This document shows, one piece after another, positions 15,979 to 25,357 of a stretch of DNA of 64,000 nucleotides; the stretch's first letter is position 1; each line of letters starts with the position of its first letter. Origin of the DNA: CBDAPI01 sp964565865 (lineage in GTDB: Bacteria; Acidobacteriota; UBA6911; RPQK01; CBDAPI01); assembly GCA_964565865.1 (NCBI GenBank), contig CAZMGM010000001.1:62001-126000 (forward strand), written 5' to 3'. The notes below the pieces were generated by a model. The model did no database searches and was not told where the DNA came from. It saw only the letters and a program-made list of their open reading frames with translations. The position numbers and the translations under genes are program-made.

Positions 15979-16921
15979 CATGAAGTCATCGTCTGTCGAG
16001 TGCATCAGATCGCCGAATTCTCTCTTCGAGCTCGACGTGAATTGCTATGTCATCCTCGGTGAACCCCTGACGCTGGTGGACACCGGGATTGGGACAGATG
16101 TAGCCTGGGAGGCCCTGGTGCAGGGCCTCGCCGAAATCGGCCTCCAGATCGAATCGATCCAGCAGATTCTTCTGACTCACAAACACGCCGATCACTTCGG
16201 CTTGGCCCGGCGAATCCAGCTAGCTTCGGGGGCTCGCGTACTTATTCATGAGTCGGATCGCGAAGATATCCTTCAGTTTGCGGAAGACCATGCGAAGGGG
16301 GTTTCCACAATCCTGGACCGTTTGCGGCTCTGGGGTACTCCTGGAGAAGTGATCGAGGAGTGCAAGCCTGCCCTGCAGGCTACCAAAAGAATGGCAGAGT
16401 CAGTGGACGCAGAGCCTCTTCATGAGGGGCAGCGACTCCCGGTCAACGGACAGGATCTGGAGGTCCTTCACACCCCGGGCCACACGCTCGGATCGATCTG
16501 CCTCCGCTACGGCAACGCCCTGATGACAGGTGATCACGTACTTCCGCAATACACTCCCAATATTGGGGCCACCGACTGCGGCAGTCGAGGTCTCCTGCAA
16601 AAGTTCCTGAAATCTCTGCAACGTCTGCGTTCTCTGTGCAGCGAGGACCTGCAGGTCTTACCGGGGCACGGTCCTCCGATCGTCAGGCTCGCGGCACGTC
16701 TGGATTCCATGGTAGGGCACCATCATCACCGCAGCGACCGGATTCTCGAGATCCTGGCAGGCGAGAAAGACATGACTACCTGGCAGGTAGCCAGCCAGCT
16801 TTTTGGCACCCTGAGGGGCATCCACATTTTTCTGGGGGCGGGCGAAGTAGACGCCCACTTCGATTACCTCAAAGATCAGGGGAAAGTCCGGTCTTCTGGA
16901 GGCCGACTCTCTCTGGCCTAA
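15979..16921 (+). CDS. MBL-fold metallo-hydrolase with C-terminal winged helix
   Basis: A 314-residue metallo-beta-lactamase-fold hydrolase of the LACTB2/hydroxyacylglutathione-hydrolase-like branch. The metal-binding motif THKHADH gives His67, His69, Asp71 and His72; a downstream HTPGHTLGS supplies another His, and MTGDHVLP the bridging Asp. The last 70 residues form a winged-helix-like domain typical of this branch. The ATG at 15979 is chosen because GGAGG lies 4-8 bases upstream; a TTG 11 bases earlier is less likely. It is divergent from the amidohydrolase. The substrate is probably a thioester or nucleic acid, undetermined. Confidence 0.88.
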
Positions 16922-17455
16922 CTAGCTAGTATGTCTGCTTGTCAGCTTAACATTGACCCATCAGCCGTCCCTGTTCCCAGTTAAAGGAAATGGTCCGATC
17001 CGGACGGGAGAGTGGCCGGGACAGCTCTCGATCCCGGTGAGGCTTACCTTGCCCTATTTCGCTTCACCGGAACCGCCACCTTTCTTGAGCACCTGCAGTT
17101 CACCCTTTCCATGTCTGACGAATCCTACGACAATGGTAGGCAGTGCAGTCCGGATTCTCGTGGCGGACACTGTGGTTAGTTGCTTGTACGAGAATTATGT
17201 CTAAACTTGAGAAGCGTGCACTGAACATGAACCGTAGTGGCATGAAGTCACCTTCGCGGCGAGATTAACCGGAAGACAGATGTAAACCGGAACGGCCAGG
17301 AGAAAAGCAGGAAGGGCCTGGCGGCCTCCCAGTTATTGGCCCAACGGCGAGCTTACGCTCTGCCTTTCTGCGGTTTGAAGATCGTCAGTCTCAGTGCCTG
17401 AGTACACTGCTCGTGAGTCTGAAGAGCGGTTTGGCTGGGCGAATATGGACACGAC
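16922..17455. other. Intergenic stretch with a weak gene fragment
   Basis: Around 17035-17165 one frame reads GEAYLALFRFTGTATFLEHL and then a stop. It looks like a piece of an alpha/alpha-barrel protein (A-E-A-Y-L-A-L-Y-R-A-T-G-D) but is too short to name. No promoter, threonine-type leader peptide or riboswitch that I can recognise precedes thrA. Confidence 0.3.
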
Positions 17456-19927
17456 ATGAGAATACTGAAATTCGGCGGTGCATCGATCGGTACGCCTAAA
17501 CGGGTCAAGGCCGTGAGGAAGATTCTGCAGAACTCTTCACGCAAAGGCACAATTGCAGTGGTTTTTTCAGCATTTGAAGGGGTCACGGACGACCTTATAA
17601 GGGCAGGTGAGCGAGCGGCGGCAGGAGACAAATCCTACCTCAACATTTTGAAAGCAATTGAGCAGCATCACCGCACATTCATCCAGGAATTACTGGATAA
17701 GAAGAGGAAGACTCCTGTACTGGCCCGCACAAAGCAGGTACTCAAAGAGTTGGGAGATGTCCTGAACGGGGCCTATCTGGTCAAAGAACTTTCCGCCAAA
17801 ACGCAAGATTTCGTGGTGAGCTTCGGTGAGCGACTGTCCTGCTACATCATTAGCCAGAAGTTGAAGCAGTCCAGGTTCAAAGCGGACTTTTTAGATGCGC
17901 GTGAAATTGTGAAAACCAACGCCGATTTTGGGGGCGCCAGTGTCAATTTCAGCAAGACCGACAGACTCATTCGCAACCACTTTAAGGGCACAACACACCT
18001 TCAGGTGATCACAGGGTTTATCGGATCGACGGACAAAGGGGAGACCACAACGCTGGGTCGGGGAACCTGGTCGAGTCGCGGAGGCTCCGACTATACGGCC
18101 GCCATTTTCGCGGCTGCACTCAGGGCGAAGGAAATCGAGATCTGGACTCATGTAGATGGCATCCTTACAGCTGATCCAGACAAGGTGAAAAAGGCATTTC
18201 CGATTGGGGAACTCTCTTACGAGGAAGCCATGGAACTTTCCCACTTTGGTGCCAAGGTGATCTATCCCCCGACCATTCAGCCGGCGCTTGACCAGAAGAT
18301 TCCGATTCGAGTCCGCAACGCGCTCAATCCGGATTTTAAGGGCACGGTAATCAAGGAGAATCTTCACTCCGCCTCTGAACAATCCATGATCAGGGGCATT
18401 TCATCGATCGGAGACATCGCACTGCTCCGCCTGTCAGGTAGCGGCATGGTCGGCATCCGTGGAGTTTCCATGCGCCTGTTTCGTGCACTTGCCAGTCACG
18501 AGATCAACGTAATCCTCATTACCCAGGCATCCTCCGAGCACTCCATCAGCTTCGCCGTCAGCCCTAGTGAGGCGGCGACCGCCAAACAGGCGATCGAAGA
18601 AGAGTTCGACATGGAAATAAAGTCGAACCTCGTCGATCCGGTTCTGATCGAACGGAATCTTTCCGTGATGGCGGTGGTAGGTCAAAACATGCGCCACATC
18701 CCCGGCGTTTCCGGGCGGCTGCTCCATACTCTAGGCGTAAACGGGGTGAACGTCCTCGCCATCGCCCAGGGATCCTCCGAGCTGAACATCTCCGTAGTGC
18801 TCTCGAGGAAGGACCTGAACAAGGCGCTGAACGCGGTTCATGAATCCTTCTTCCTGTCCGATACAAAGACACTCAATCTATTCATCGCCGGGACTGGACT
18901 GGTTGGAAAAACATTGCTGTCCCAGATTCACGAACAGGCACAATCGCTTCTTGAAAACAGCGGCCTCGAATTGCGCATCGTCGGTATCACGAACAGTCGA
19001 AAGATGGTCTTTGACGAGGAAGGAATCCCTGCGGCAAACTGGGCCACTGTCCTGAAGAGGTCCCGCACCAAGGCGGACATCGACAAGTTCACGGAGAGAA
19101 TTGCAGAGCTGAATCTTCGCAACTCGATTTTTGCCGACAACACTGCCCATGCAGCTGTCGCTTCTACCTATGAAAAACTTCTTGACTCCAGCATTTCGGT
19201 GGTAACACCCAACAAGGTAGCGTGTTCGGGAAGCTTCTCGCATTATCAGGAGCTGAAGAGCGTTGCCCAGAGACGCGGGGTCCGGTTCTTGTTCGAAACC
19301 AATGTCGGGGCCGGGTTGCCCGTGCTCAGCACCCTGAAAGATCTGATCGACAGCGGCGACGAGGTAATCCAAATCCAGGGAGTTCTTTCCGGATCTCTAA
19401 GCTATATTTTCGACGAGTTAAGGAAAGGCAAGAGGTTTTCGCAAGCTGTGCGAGAGGCGGTGGAACTGGGATTCTCCGAACCTGACCCCAGACTTGACCT
19501 GGAGGGAACGGACGTGGCCCGTAAGGCGCTGATTCTTGCCCGGGAAAGTGGACTGAAGCTGGAGCTGCAAGACGTGGATGTCGAGAATCTGGTACCTGAG
19601 CCCTGCCGCTCGATCGACTCTCTTCCAAAGCTCTTCAAGGAACTCGCTAGGCATGACTCCGATTTCGAAAAGATGAGGATCAAGGCCAAGGCCAAAGGGA
19701 GAAAGCTGAAGTACATTGCTTCAGTCGAAAAGGGGCGCGCTTCTGCGGCCCTGGAAGCGATTGACAGCTCACATCCCTTCTACACGTTACAGGGAAACGA
19801 CAACATGGTGTCATTCACCACAAATCGGTACTTCACTCGCCCGTTGATCGTTCGCGGACCCGGAGCCGGCGCCGAAGTAACGGCTGCCGGCGTGTTTGCT
19901 GACATTATCCGTATCTCTAATCTCTAG
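17456..19927 (+). CDS. thrA: Bifunctional aspartate kinase / homoserine dehydrogenase
   Basis: An 823-residue fusion, the same size as E. coli ThrA, catalysing the first and third steps from aspartate to threonine and methionine. Residues 1-290 are the kinase (KFGGASIGTP at the N-terminus; GRGTWSSRGGSDYTAAIFAA). Residues about 300-460 are two ACT regulatory domains, where threonine feedback would act. From about 470 comes homoserine dehydrogenase: IAGTGLVGKTLL (NADP loop), SVVTPNKVACSGS, and FSEPDPRLDLEGTDVARKAL, the substrate signature. The canonical GRGGSD appears here as SSRGGSD after GRGT. It is followed 21 bases later by thrB, so the two form an operon; thrC is not in the window. Confidence 0.95.
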   Translation: MRILKFGGASIGTPKRVKAVRKILQNSSRKGTIAVVFSAFEGVTDDLIRAGERAAAGDKSYLNILKAIEQHHRTFIQELLDKKRKTPVLARTKQVLKELGDVLNGAYLVKELSAKTQDFVVSFGERLSCYIISQKLKQSRFKADFLDAREIVKTNADFGGASVNFSKTDRLIRNHFKGTTHLQVITGFIGSTDKGETTTLGRGTWSSRGGSDYTAAIFAAALRAKEIEIWTHVDGILTADPDKVKKAFPIGELSYEEAMELSHFGAKVIYPPTIQPALDQKIPIRVRNALNPDFKGTVIKENLHSASEQSMIRGISSIGDIALLRLSGSGMVGIRGVSMRLFRALASHEINVILITQASSEHSISFAVSPSEAATAKQAIEEEFDMEIKSNLVDPVLIERNLSVMAVVGQNMRHIPGVSGRLLHTLGVNGVNVLAIAQGSSELNISVVLSRKDLNKALNAVHESFFLSDTKTLNLFIAGTGLVGKTLLSQIHEQAQSLLENSGLELRIVGITNSRKMVFDEEGIPAANWATVLKRSRTKADIDKFTERIAELNLRNSIFADNTAHAAVASTYEKLLDSSISVVTPNKVACSGSFSHYQELKSVAQRRGVRFLFETNVGAGLPVLSTLKDLIDSGDEVIQIQGVLSGSLSYIFDELRKGKRFSQAVREAVELGFSEPDPRLDLEGTDVARKALILARESGLKLELQDVDVENLVPEPCRSIDSLPKLFKELARHDSDFEKMRIKAKAKGRKLKYIASVEKGRASAALEAIDSSHPFYTLQGNDNMVSFTTNRYFTRPLIVRGPGAGAEVTAAGVFADIIRISNL

Positions 19928-19948
19928 GCTGGATGGAAAGCCCCTGGC

Positions 19949-20977
19949 GTGCAGGATTTACCGGGGAATGGACCAGCCGGTTTGAACCAGACCATGGTGC
20001 ATAAAAAGAATACCAAGACGGCGGCCCGGCACTTTGCCAGTCCTCCACAACAACAACTTCGAGTCTTCGCCCCGGCCAGCGTAGCCAATGTAGCCTGCGG
20101 TTACGACGTGCTCGGTTTTGCAGTTGAAGAGCCGGGTGACGAAGTGACTGTCAAGGCAATCGGTAAGGCAGGCTTGACGATTACGAAGATAGAAGGAGAC
20201 GGTGGAGCACTGTCCCTCGATCCGAAACAAAACTCGATTACGGCTCCTGTTCTCAAGTACCTCGAAGATATTCAGTATGGGGCAGGATTTGAATTTGAGC
20301 TGATCAAGAATGTGCCTTTTTCCGGAGGTATGGGATCGAGTGCCGCGAGCTCGGTGGCTGGTGTCTACGCCGTCAATGAACTATTGGGGAAGCCTCTGTC
20401 CTCCCGCGAGCTGCTACCCTTTGCCATGGAGGGAGAACGCATCGCATGTGGGACGGCACACGCGGACAATGTGGCAGCTGCCCTGCTGGGAGGCTTCGTA
20501 ATCGTGCGTAGCTACAGTCCCCTGGACGTCGTCCAAATCGACTACCCAACTCGGCTTCACTGCGCCCTTGTTCACCCTGAGGTTACGATTCAAACCAGAG
20601 ATTCCCGAGAAGCGCTACCAGAGAAAGTCTATCTGAAGGATGCCGTCAGCCAGTGGGGCAATGTCGCCGGACTCATCGCCGGGCTTACAAAGGGCGACTT
20701 CGACCTCATCTCCCGGTCACTGGAAGACCATCTCATCGAGCCGGTTCGTTCTGCCTTCATCCCCAGTTATGAAGCCGTGAAGACGGCTGCTCTTCAGGCC
20801 GGATCACTAGGCTGTAATATCTCCGGTTCAGGACCATCGGTGTTTGCGCTGACCACCTCGAAAAGGACCGCTGAGAAGTGCGCGGCAGCAATGCAGGCAG
20901 TATTTGAGGGACTCGGGATTGAGAGCCAGACCCACGTTAGCCGGATCAACAACAGAGGGCCGAGAGTGATCGCCTGA
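19949..20977 (+). CDS. thrB: Homoserine kinase
   Basis: A GHMP-family kinase that phosphorylates homoserine. Motif 1 is near the start (RVFAPASVANVACGYDVLGF), the ATP loop is PFSGGMGSSAASSVAG, and motif 3 is NISGSGPSVFALT. The body is about 305 residues, typical for ThrB. The start is uncertain. GTG at 19949 has a GGATGGAAAG site at a fair distance; the ATG at 19994 would give a shorter Lys-rich N-terminus, and the family usually begins close to the RVFAPAS strand. It lies 21 bases after thrA, clearly one operon. Confidence 0.94.
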   Translation: MQDLPGNGPAGLNQTMVHKKNTKTAARHFASPPQQQLRVFAPASVANVACGYDVLGFAVEEPGDEVTVKAIGKAGLTITKIEGDGGALSLDPKQNSITAPVLKYLEDIQYGAGFEFELIKNVPFSGGMGSSAASSVAGVYAVNELLGKPLSSRELLPFAMEGERIACGTAHADNVAAALLGGFVIVRSYSPLDVVQIDYPTRLHCALVHPEVTIQTRDSREALPEKVYLKDAVSQWGNVAGLIAGLTKGDFDLISRSLEDHLIEPVRSAFIPSYEAVKTAALQAGSLGCNISGSGPSVFALTTSKRTAEKCAAAMQAVFEGLGIESQTHVSRINNRGPRVIA

Positions 20978-21066
20978 AGGGAAAATTTGGGATCTTCTGG
21001 CCGGGGCGTTTATCCAGATCCGCTCTGATAAGTTCCCCATAGGGCCGATTGTAAAGCCCGGGGAAC

Positions 21067-21740
21067 ATGTGTCGATCGGTAAAAAGCACTCCAGCTGCGG
21101 ACTGGAAGACCCTCCTTGCAAGCCTCTTGTTCTGTTTTCCTGCTGTTCTCCCTGGAAGCCTCTGAAGACCTGTTGCCGAGCGTCGAAAGAAGTTCTGGAG
21201 AAGGTCCACGGCGACCTGAGAAGCGACCGCTATCCCCTCCGCAACTATACCTACCATGAAAGTCCGGAGATCGTCGAGCTGGGGAAAAATGGGAAGCCCA
21301 GGAAGACACAGATGATGATCTACGAGGTCTTTTCCTCGACTGTCCAGGAGATCACGTACCGCAGGCTTGTGTCGAAAAACGGGAAACCCCTCGCAGAAGC
21401 CAAACTGCGCAAGCAAGACAGGGAACATGCGCAGCACGTCCGGAAATATGCCCGGAAATCCCCGAACCGAGGCTTGCCCAGTCAATCAGAGCTGGAAGCA
21501 AGCAAAGCGCAAGCTCTCCAAAAGCAAGAACGGGCCCTGCATGAACTTTTCCAGTTCTACGAATTCACAATTCAAGGCCGTGACTTCGTCGAGGGACATC
21601 AGACTCTCATCCTGGCCTTCACACCTCGCCCCAAATTCAAGGTGACGATGAAGAAAGTTGAACCGTTTAAAAAAGTCAGCGGAATGGCCTGAATCAGCGA
21701 AGACGACTACCACCTGGTCCGGATGGGAGCCGGGAGATAA
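21067..21740 (+). pseudogene. Broken secreted LolA-like protein gene
   Basis: ATG at 21067 opens a signal peptide (DWKTLLASLLFCFPAVLPGS) but its frame stops at 21163-21165. The mature protein continues in the next frame with RASKEVLEKVHGDLRS, NYTYHESPEIVELGKNGKP and FTIQGRDFVEGHQTLILAF. That body resembles conserved acidobacterial secreted proteins related to outer-membrane lipoprotein sorting (LolA-like). At 21690-21692 a TGA stands where ISEDDYHLVRMGA should be preceded by Trp (GMAW-I), and a further stop follows at 21738. One frameshift plus one nonsense codon make it a pseudogene. It follows thrB by about 90 bases. Confidence 0.6.
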
Positions 21741-21824
21741 TCCTGAATTTCCTTGAACAGCATTCTCTTTGATTGCCCAGATCCTATTGACCATCCTATC
21801 CAACCGGACAATCCAGCAGCCTGT

Positions 21825-22970
21825 CTACAACCTCTCCAGAATGGTGGCAGTAGCCAGACCCTGGGCAGCGCACATCAGTTGAAGGCCGAACTGGCCATCG
21901 ATCGATTCCAGGCCTGCCAGCATCTTGGCCATCAGGCCCCCGCCTGTGGCACCCAGAGGGTGACCGTGGGCAATCGCGCCTCCACGGGGGTTCACCTTTT
22001 CAGGATCTGCATCGAACTCCCGGAGCCACATCAAGGGCACCGGAGCAAACGCCTCATTGATTTCGATCCAATCCAGGTCCTGAATCCCCAATCCGGCTCG
22101 CTCCAGAACCTTGGGAGTGGCTCCCAGGATGCCCGTAAACTGCAGTGCAGGGTCGGCTCCCACTACAACTCGACCCCGAAATCGGGCACGGGGGCGAAGG
22201 CCGTCGGCACGGGCACGGGCACGATCACCGATCAACAGGGCAGACGCCCCGTCGGAAACCTGAGACGCATTGGCTGCAGTCAATACTCCATTACCATCGG
22301 AACGAAAGACCGGCTTCAAGACCTCCATCCTGGCACGGTCGACGGGGTCTCGAATGCCCTCATCTCGATCGATCAATAGCCCCTCTCCGTCGTCTCCTGG
22401 AGCCGTGAGTGGAACCAGTTCAGGGTGGGGTCCCCGGCTTGCCCTCTCATGACTCACGGCTGCGTATTCGTCGCACTCTTCTCTACTGATTCCCCAGGCT
22501 TCAGCCACCCTTTCGGCGCTTTCTCCCTGGTGAACCAGGTCGAACCTGGACAGTAGCGCTGGGTTCAGGTTGTCGAATCCTCCGGAAATGTCACTGTGCA
22601 TCGGGACCCGCGTCATACTCTCGACTCCGGCCGCGATTCCGTAAGCCAGGTCCCCAGCATCAATCGCCTGTGAAACAGAATGGACGGTTTGCTGGCTGGA
22701 ACTGCAGGCGCGGTTGAGCGTCGTGGCCGGCACCTCTACAGGCATACCAGCCAGTAACACGGCCAATCGTCCGAGGTTCGCGCCCTGCTCGTCGATCTGA
22801 GTTACGGTGCCGACTACTACATCATCAATGTACTCGGGACCGATCTCCGCTCTTTGGAGAAGTCCGGTCAAGAGGTCGGCCAGAAGCTGGTCGGGTCGAA
22901 CCTGGCTGAGAGCTCCCCCCCGTCGCCCAAAAGGTGTCCGCAGGGCCTCGAGAATGACAGCTTCCTTCAT
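21825..22970 (-). CDS. Thiolase (acetyl-CoA acyltransferase)
   Basis: A 381-residue condensing/thiolytic enzyme, joining or cleaving acyl-CoA. The ATG at 22968-22970 has a strong GGAAGGAAA ribosome site, so the longer frame up to 23030 is rejected. The nucleophile is Cys89 in NRACSSSQQ. The His comes from GGAIAHGHPLGATGG, and the second Cys from LMCAAQG near the C-terminus; the last motif is CAAQG where most thiolases have C-x-G-G-G. NEAFAPV supplies the Asn/Glu region. It stands alone, so beta-oxidation versus ketone-body or degradative use cannot be decided. Confidence 0.92.
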   Translation of the reverse strand: MKEAVILEALRTPFGRRGGALSQVRPDQLLADLLTGLLQRAEIGPEYIDDVVVGTVTQIDEQGANLGRLAVLLAGMPVEVPATTLNRACSSSQQTVHSVSQAIDAGDLAYGIAAGVESMTRVPMHSDISGGFDNLNPALLSRFDLVHQGESAERVAEAWGISREECDEYAAVSHERASRGPHPELVPLTAPGDDGEGLLIDRDEGIRDPVDRARMEVLKPVFRSDGNGVLTAANASQVSDGASALLIGDRARARADGLRPRARFRGRVVVGADPALQFTGILGATPKVLERAGLGIQDLDWIEINEAFAPVPLMWLREFDADPEKVNPRGGAIAHGHPLGATGGGLMAKMLAGLESIDGQFGLQLMCAAQGLATATILERL

Positions 22971-23100
22971 GCTTTCCTTCCTCGGATTCCAGCTCCCAAC
23001 GATAACACCCCGCAGGCTTGGATTCGACACATTGTTTCGGATACAGTTGATTCAGAAGTTCAGGATTCTCCGTTAACCGGACACCTAGCAGGAGGCAGAA

Positions 23101-23476
23101 TGGAGCGTCGCCAAGAAGGTAGTTCGCTGCCTGGTGAACGATCGGGAAAGGTCTCCCTACTGGCTGAACAACTACCTGACCGTTGAGAGGCTGTCGAGGA
23201 ACAATGAAGTCACCATCGAGTTTCCCATGGTGGAAACGACGGAGAAATACAGGGAGGCTTCGTATGCCCGGGAGTACACCTGCCAGTTTAAGGGCAACAC
23301 CCTGGTCGATGTCGCCCCCCGAGCGCAACGCCCGGAATGGAAACAGTCGAGCTCGGATGACGGTTCCCAGTTCAAGGGCAACCTTGGCTACCCGATCTAC
23401 TTAGTTGACCACTATAAGTGGTGACAAAGCTCCCATCAAAAAGGTCCAGCGCTATGTCTCACCCAAAATCATCTAG
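23101..23476 (+). pseudogene. C-terminal remnant of a GH127/DUF1680-like glycosidase
   Basis: The frame gives SPYWLNNYLTVERLSRNNEV, then TIEFPMVE, YTCQFKGNTLVDVAPR and GYPIYLVDHYKW before a TGA. After a one-base shift it continues as KAPIKKVQRYVSPKII and stops at 23474-23476. These phrases resemble DUF1680 (beta-L-arabinofuranosidase family GH127) proteins. No catalytic portion remains and there is no start, so it is a relic. The following 23477-23741 bases show nothing recognisable. Confidence 0.5.
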
Positions 23477-23741
23477 TCCGGCCGGCGGTCCGTGAGTGAT
23501 TTCAGAGTCACCCCGCTAGGAGCCCGTATCTGGACTCCTCCTGATACAGTTAAACACTTTGGATCTGGCACTTTAGCTGTCGTCTATCCTAAGATAGGAG
23601 TCCATCTCATCATGGCAAGGTTTGGCCCTTTGCTGTGTTTCTCGTCGTCTCCGATGAACCTGCATCGGTTTTCTCCTCGTACCTTGCCAGCCAACGTAGT
23701 TCCCTCGCGCACAACCGCCGCGCGGCTTTCACCACGGACTG

Positions 23742-25058
23742 CTAGAGCGCATGTCGGTGCCGGGGTAGAAAGAAGGCCGGGAGCAGGGAGTCGACCTGGA
23801 GAAGCCCCTTGCGTGTCAGAACGAGCTCCGCGTCTCCAGCCAGCAGGTACCCCTGCTTCCTCAACCCGGCCAATTGGGCGGCGAACTCCTCCCCGATGTC
23901 AACACCAAATTTCTTCTCAAAGTAAGCGGGGCGAACATGCCCCAGCTTAAACTGCAGGATGAGCTCGCGGATCATCAGTTCCTTCCGACTCGGACAGAGC
24001 GCGCGCTGGATCGGCAGTTCGCCGGCCTGAACCCGCGCCAGATACTGCCCCAGATTCTGCTCGTTCTGCAAATGCGTGCCGTTGATGTGGCCGAACGCGG
24101 ACACGCCGAGAGAGAGCAGGTCCGCGCCCCTCCACAGCGCATCTCGATACACGAACGACCCCCTTGTGCCCCGGCGCACAGCTGTGTAGGAACTGACAAC
24201 TTCGTAACCGACCTTCTCCAGTTCTCTAAAGGCATAATCGACCCAGCGGCGTTTTGTGGGCCAGTCCGCTACGGGTGCGGTGATCCTTCCTTCCTCTTGC
24301 ATGCTCTGGAAGAGCGTCGTGTTGAAGGGGACTTCCATCTGGTACACGGTCACGCTCTGGGGTCGCATTTTGACCGTCATCTCGACACAGCGCCGCCAGT
24401 TTTCGTCGCTTTCCTCGAGCATACCCGCGATTAAGTCGATGTTGACCTGCGGAAAATCCTGAGCCTGGATCCACTCCCAGGCCTGATGGATCTCCCGGCT
24501 GCCGTGAGCCCTGCCGTTGATGCCCAGGATTCTCTCGTCAAAGTTCTCCACACCGAGGCTGAGGCGGGTGATGCCTTGCCTGCAGATTATCTCAACCTTC
24601 TTGGCACTGAGCGTTCCAGGCTCGCATTCCATGGTGATCTCACACGAAGCACTCCAGGGCAGTCGTTTCTTCAGCTGCTCCGCAAAATGAGTGAACTGGT
24701 CTGTAGACAGATAGGAGGGTGTACCCCCCCCCAAGTAAACGAAACTGGGTTTCCGCCCGCCCATGAAGGCATGCTTGCGGTAAAGGTCCAGTTCCGCGAT
24801 TACAGCCTCCAAGTATGCCTGGATTTCCCCGGATCTTCGCCGTGTGTAAACCTTGAAGTAGCAGAAGTGACAGCGCTTCCGGCAAAAGGGAATGTGCACG
24901 TACAGGCCCAACGGGGTGCCGCTCCGGGGCGGCTCATCCAGTGCTTGCAGTGCGGTGTCGGCGAATTCCGGCTTCCAGAAGGAATAGGGCGGATAGTTTG
25001 AAAGGAAGTAATTGCCTGGCTGAGTCGCCTCAGTCTTTTTGTCGTTCGTGGCTGTCAT
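23742..25058 (-). CDS. HemW/HemN-like radical SAM protein
   Basis: A 438-residue radical SAM enzyme of the coproporphyrinogen III oxidase-like family. The cluster motif is HIPFCRKRCHFCYFK (Cys59, Cys63, Cys66; CX3CX2C); the fourth Cys of true HemN (CXC) is Tyr-Phe here, as in HemW-type proteins. YLGGGTPSYLS, SLGVENFDERIL and INIDLIAGM-like segments follow, and the C-terminal HemN-type winged region (LGVSAFGHINGTHLQN) is present. The first 50 residues (NYPPYSFWKPEF) are an extension not usual for HemW. The start ATG at 25056-25058 is preferred over the TTG at 25091. It may be a heme chaperone or an unassigned radical SAM enzyme; it lies 300 bases after a GSA-aminomutase-like gene on the same strand. 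Confidence 0.82.
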   Translation of the reverse strand: MTATNDKKTEATQPGNYFLSNYPPYSFWKPEFADTALQALDEPPRSGTPLGLYVHIPFCRKRCHFCYFKVYTRRRSGEIQAYLEAVIAELDLYRKHAFMGGRKPSFVYLGGGTPSYLSTDQFTHFAEQLKKRLPWSASCEITMECEPGTLSAKKVEIICRQGITRLSLGVENFDERILGINGRAHGSREIHQAWEWIQAQDFPQVNIDLIAGMLEESDENWRRCVEMTVKMRPQSVTVYQMEVPFNTTLFQSMQEEGRITAPVADWPTKRRWVDYAFRELEKVGYEVVSSYTAVRRGTRGSFVYRDALWRGADLLSLGVSAFGHINGTHLQNEQNLGQYLARVQAGELPIQRALCPSRKELMIRELILQFKLGHVRPAYFEKKFGVDIGEEFAAQLAGLRKQGYLLAGDAELVLTRKGLLQVDSLLPAFFLPRHRHAL

Positions 25059-25357
25059 CAAGACCGTCCCTGCTGCCTTCAGCTTCGCCAACCCCGCCTG
25101 TGCGTGTCAATAGGGACAGTGACTTGAAAAATACAGAGAGGTACTGTCGGTTTCGGAGTTCATCGGTGACAGAGGCGTCCATTTCGGAGGCAAGGCGCCC
25201 GACTCTTTCGGGTATTCGGACAAACCAATCAGCGCATCGAGGTGGCGGAATTCCAGGAGCAGGGACTGAGAGATCTCGGCCTGACCGAGGTGGCCACTAT
25301 CGGGGCGATTCGAAGGAGACTAGTTCTTCAGGGACCATAAGAGTTCCGATTGAAGTG

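Noticed and set aside
8313..21692. TGA reassigned to Trp in this genome
   Set aside because: Many intact genes end in TGA at the expected length and use TGG for Trp, so a code change is not supported; the two odd TGAs need separate explanations.
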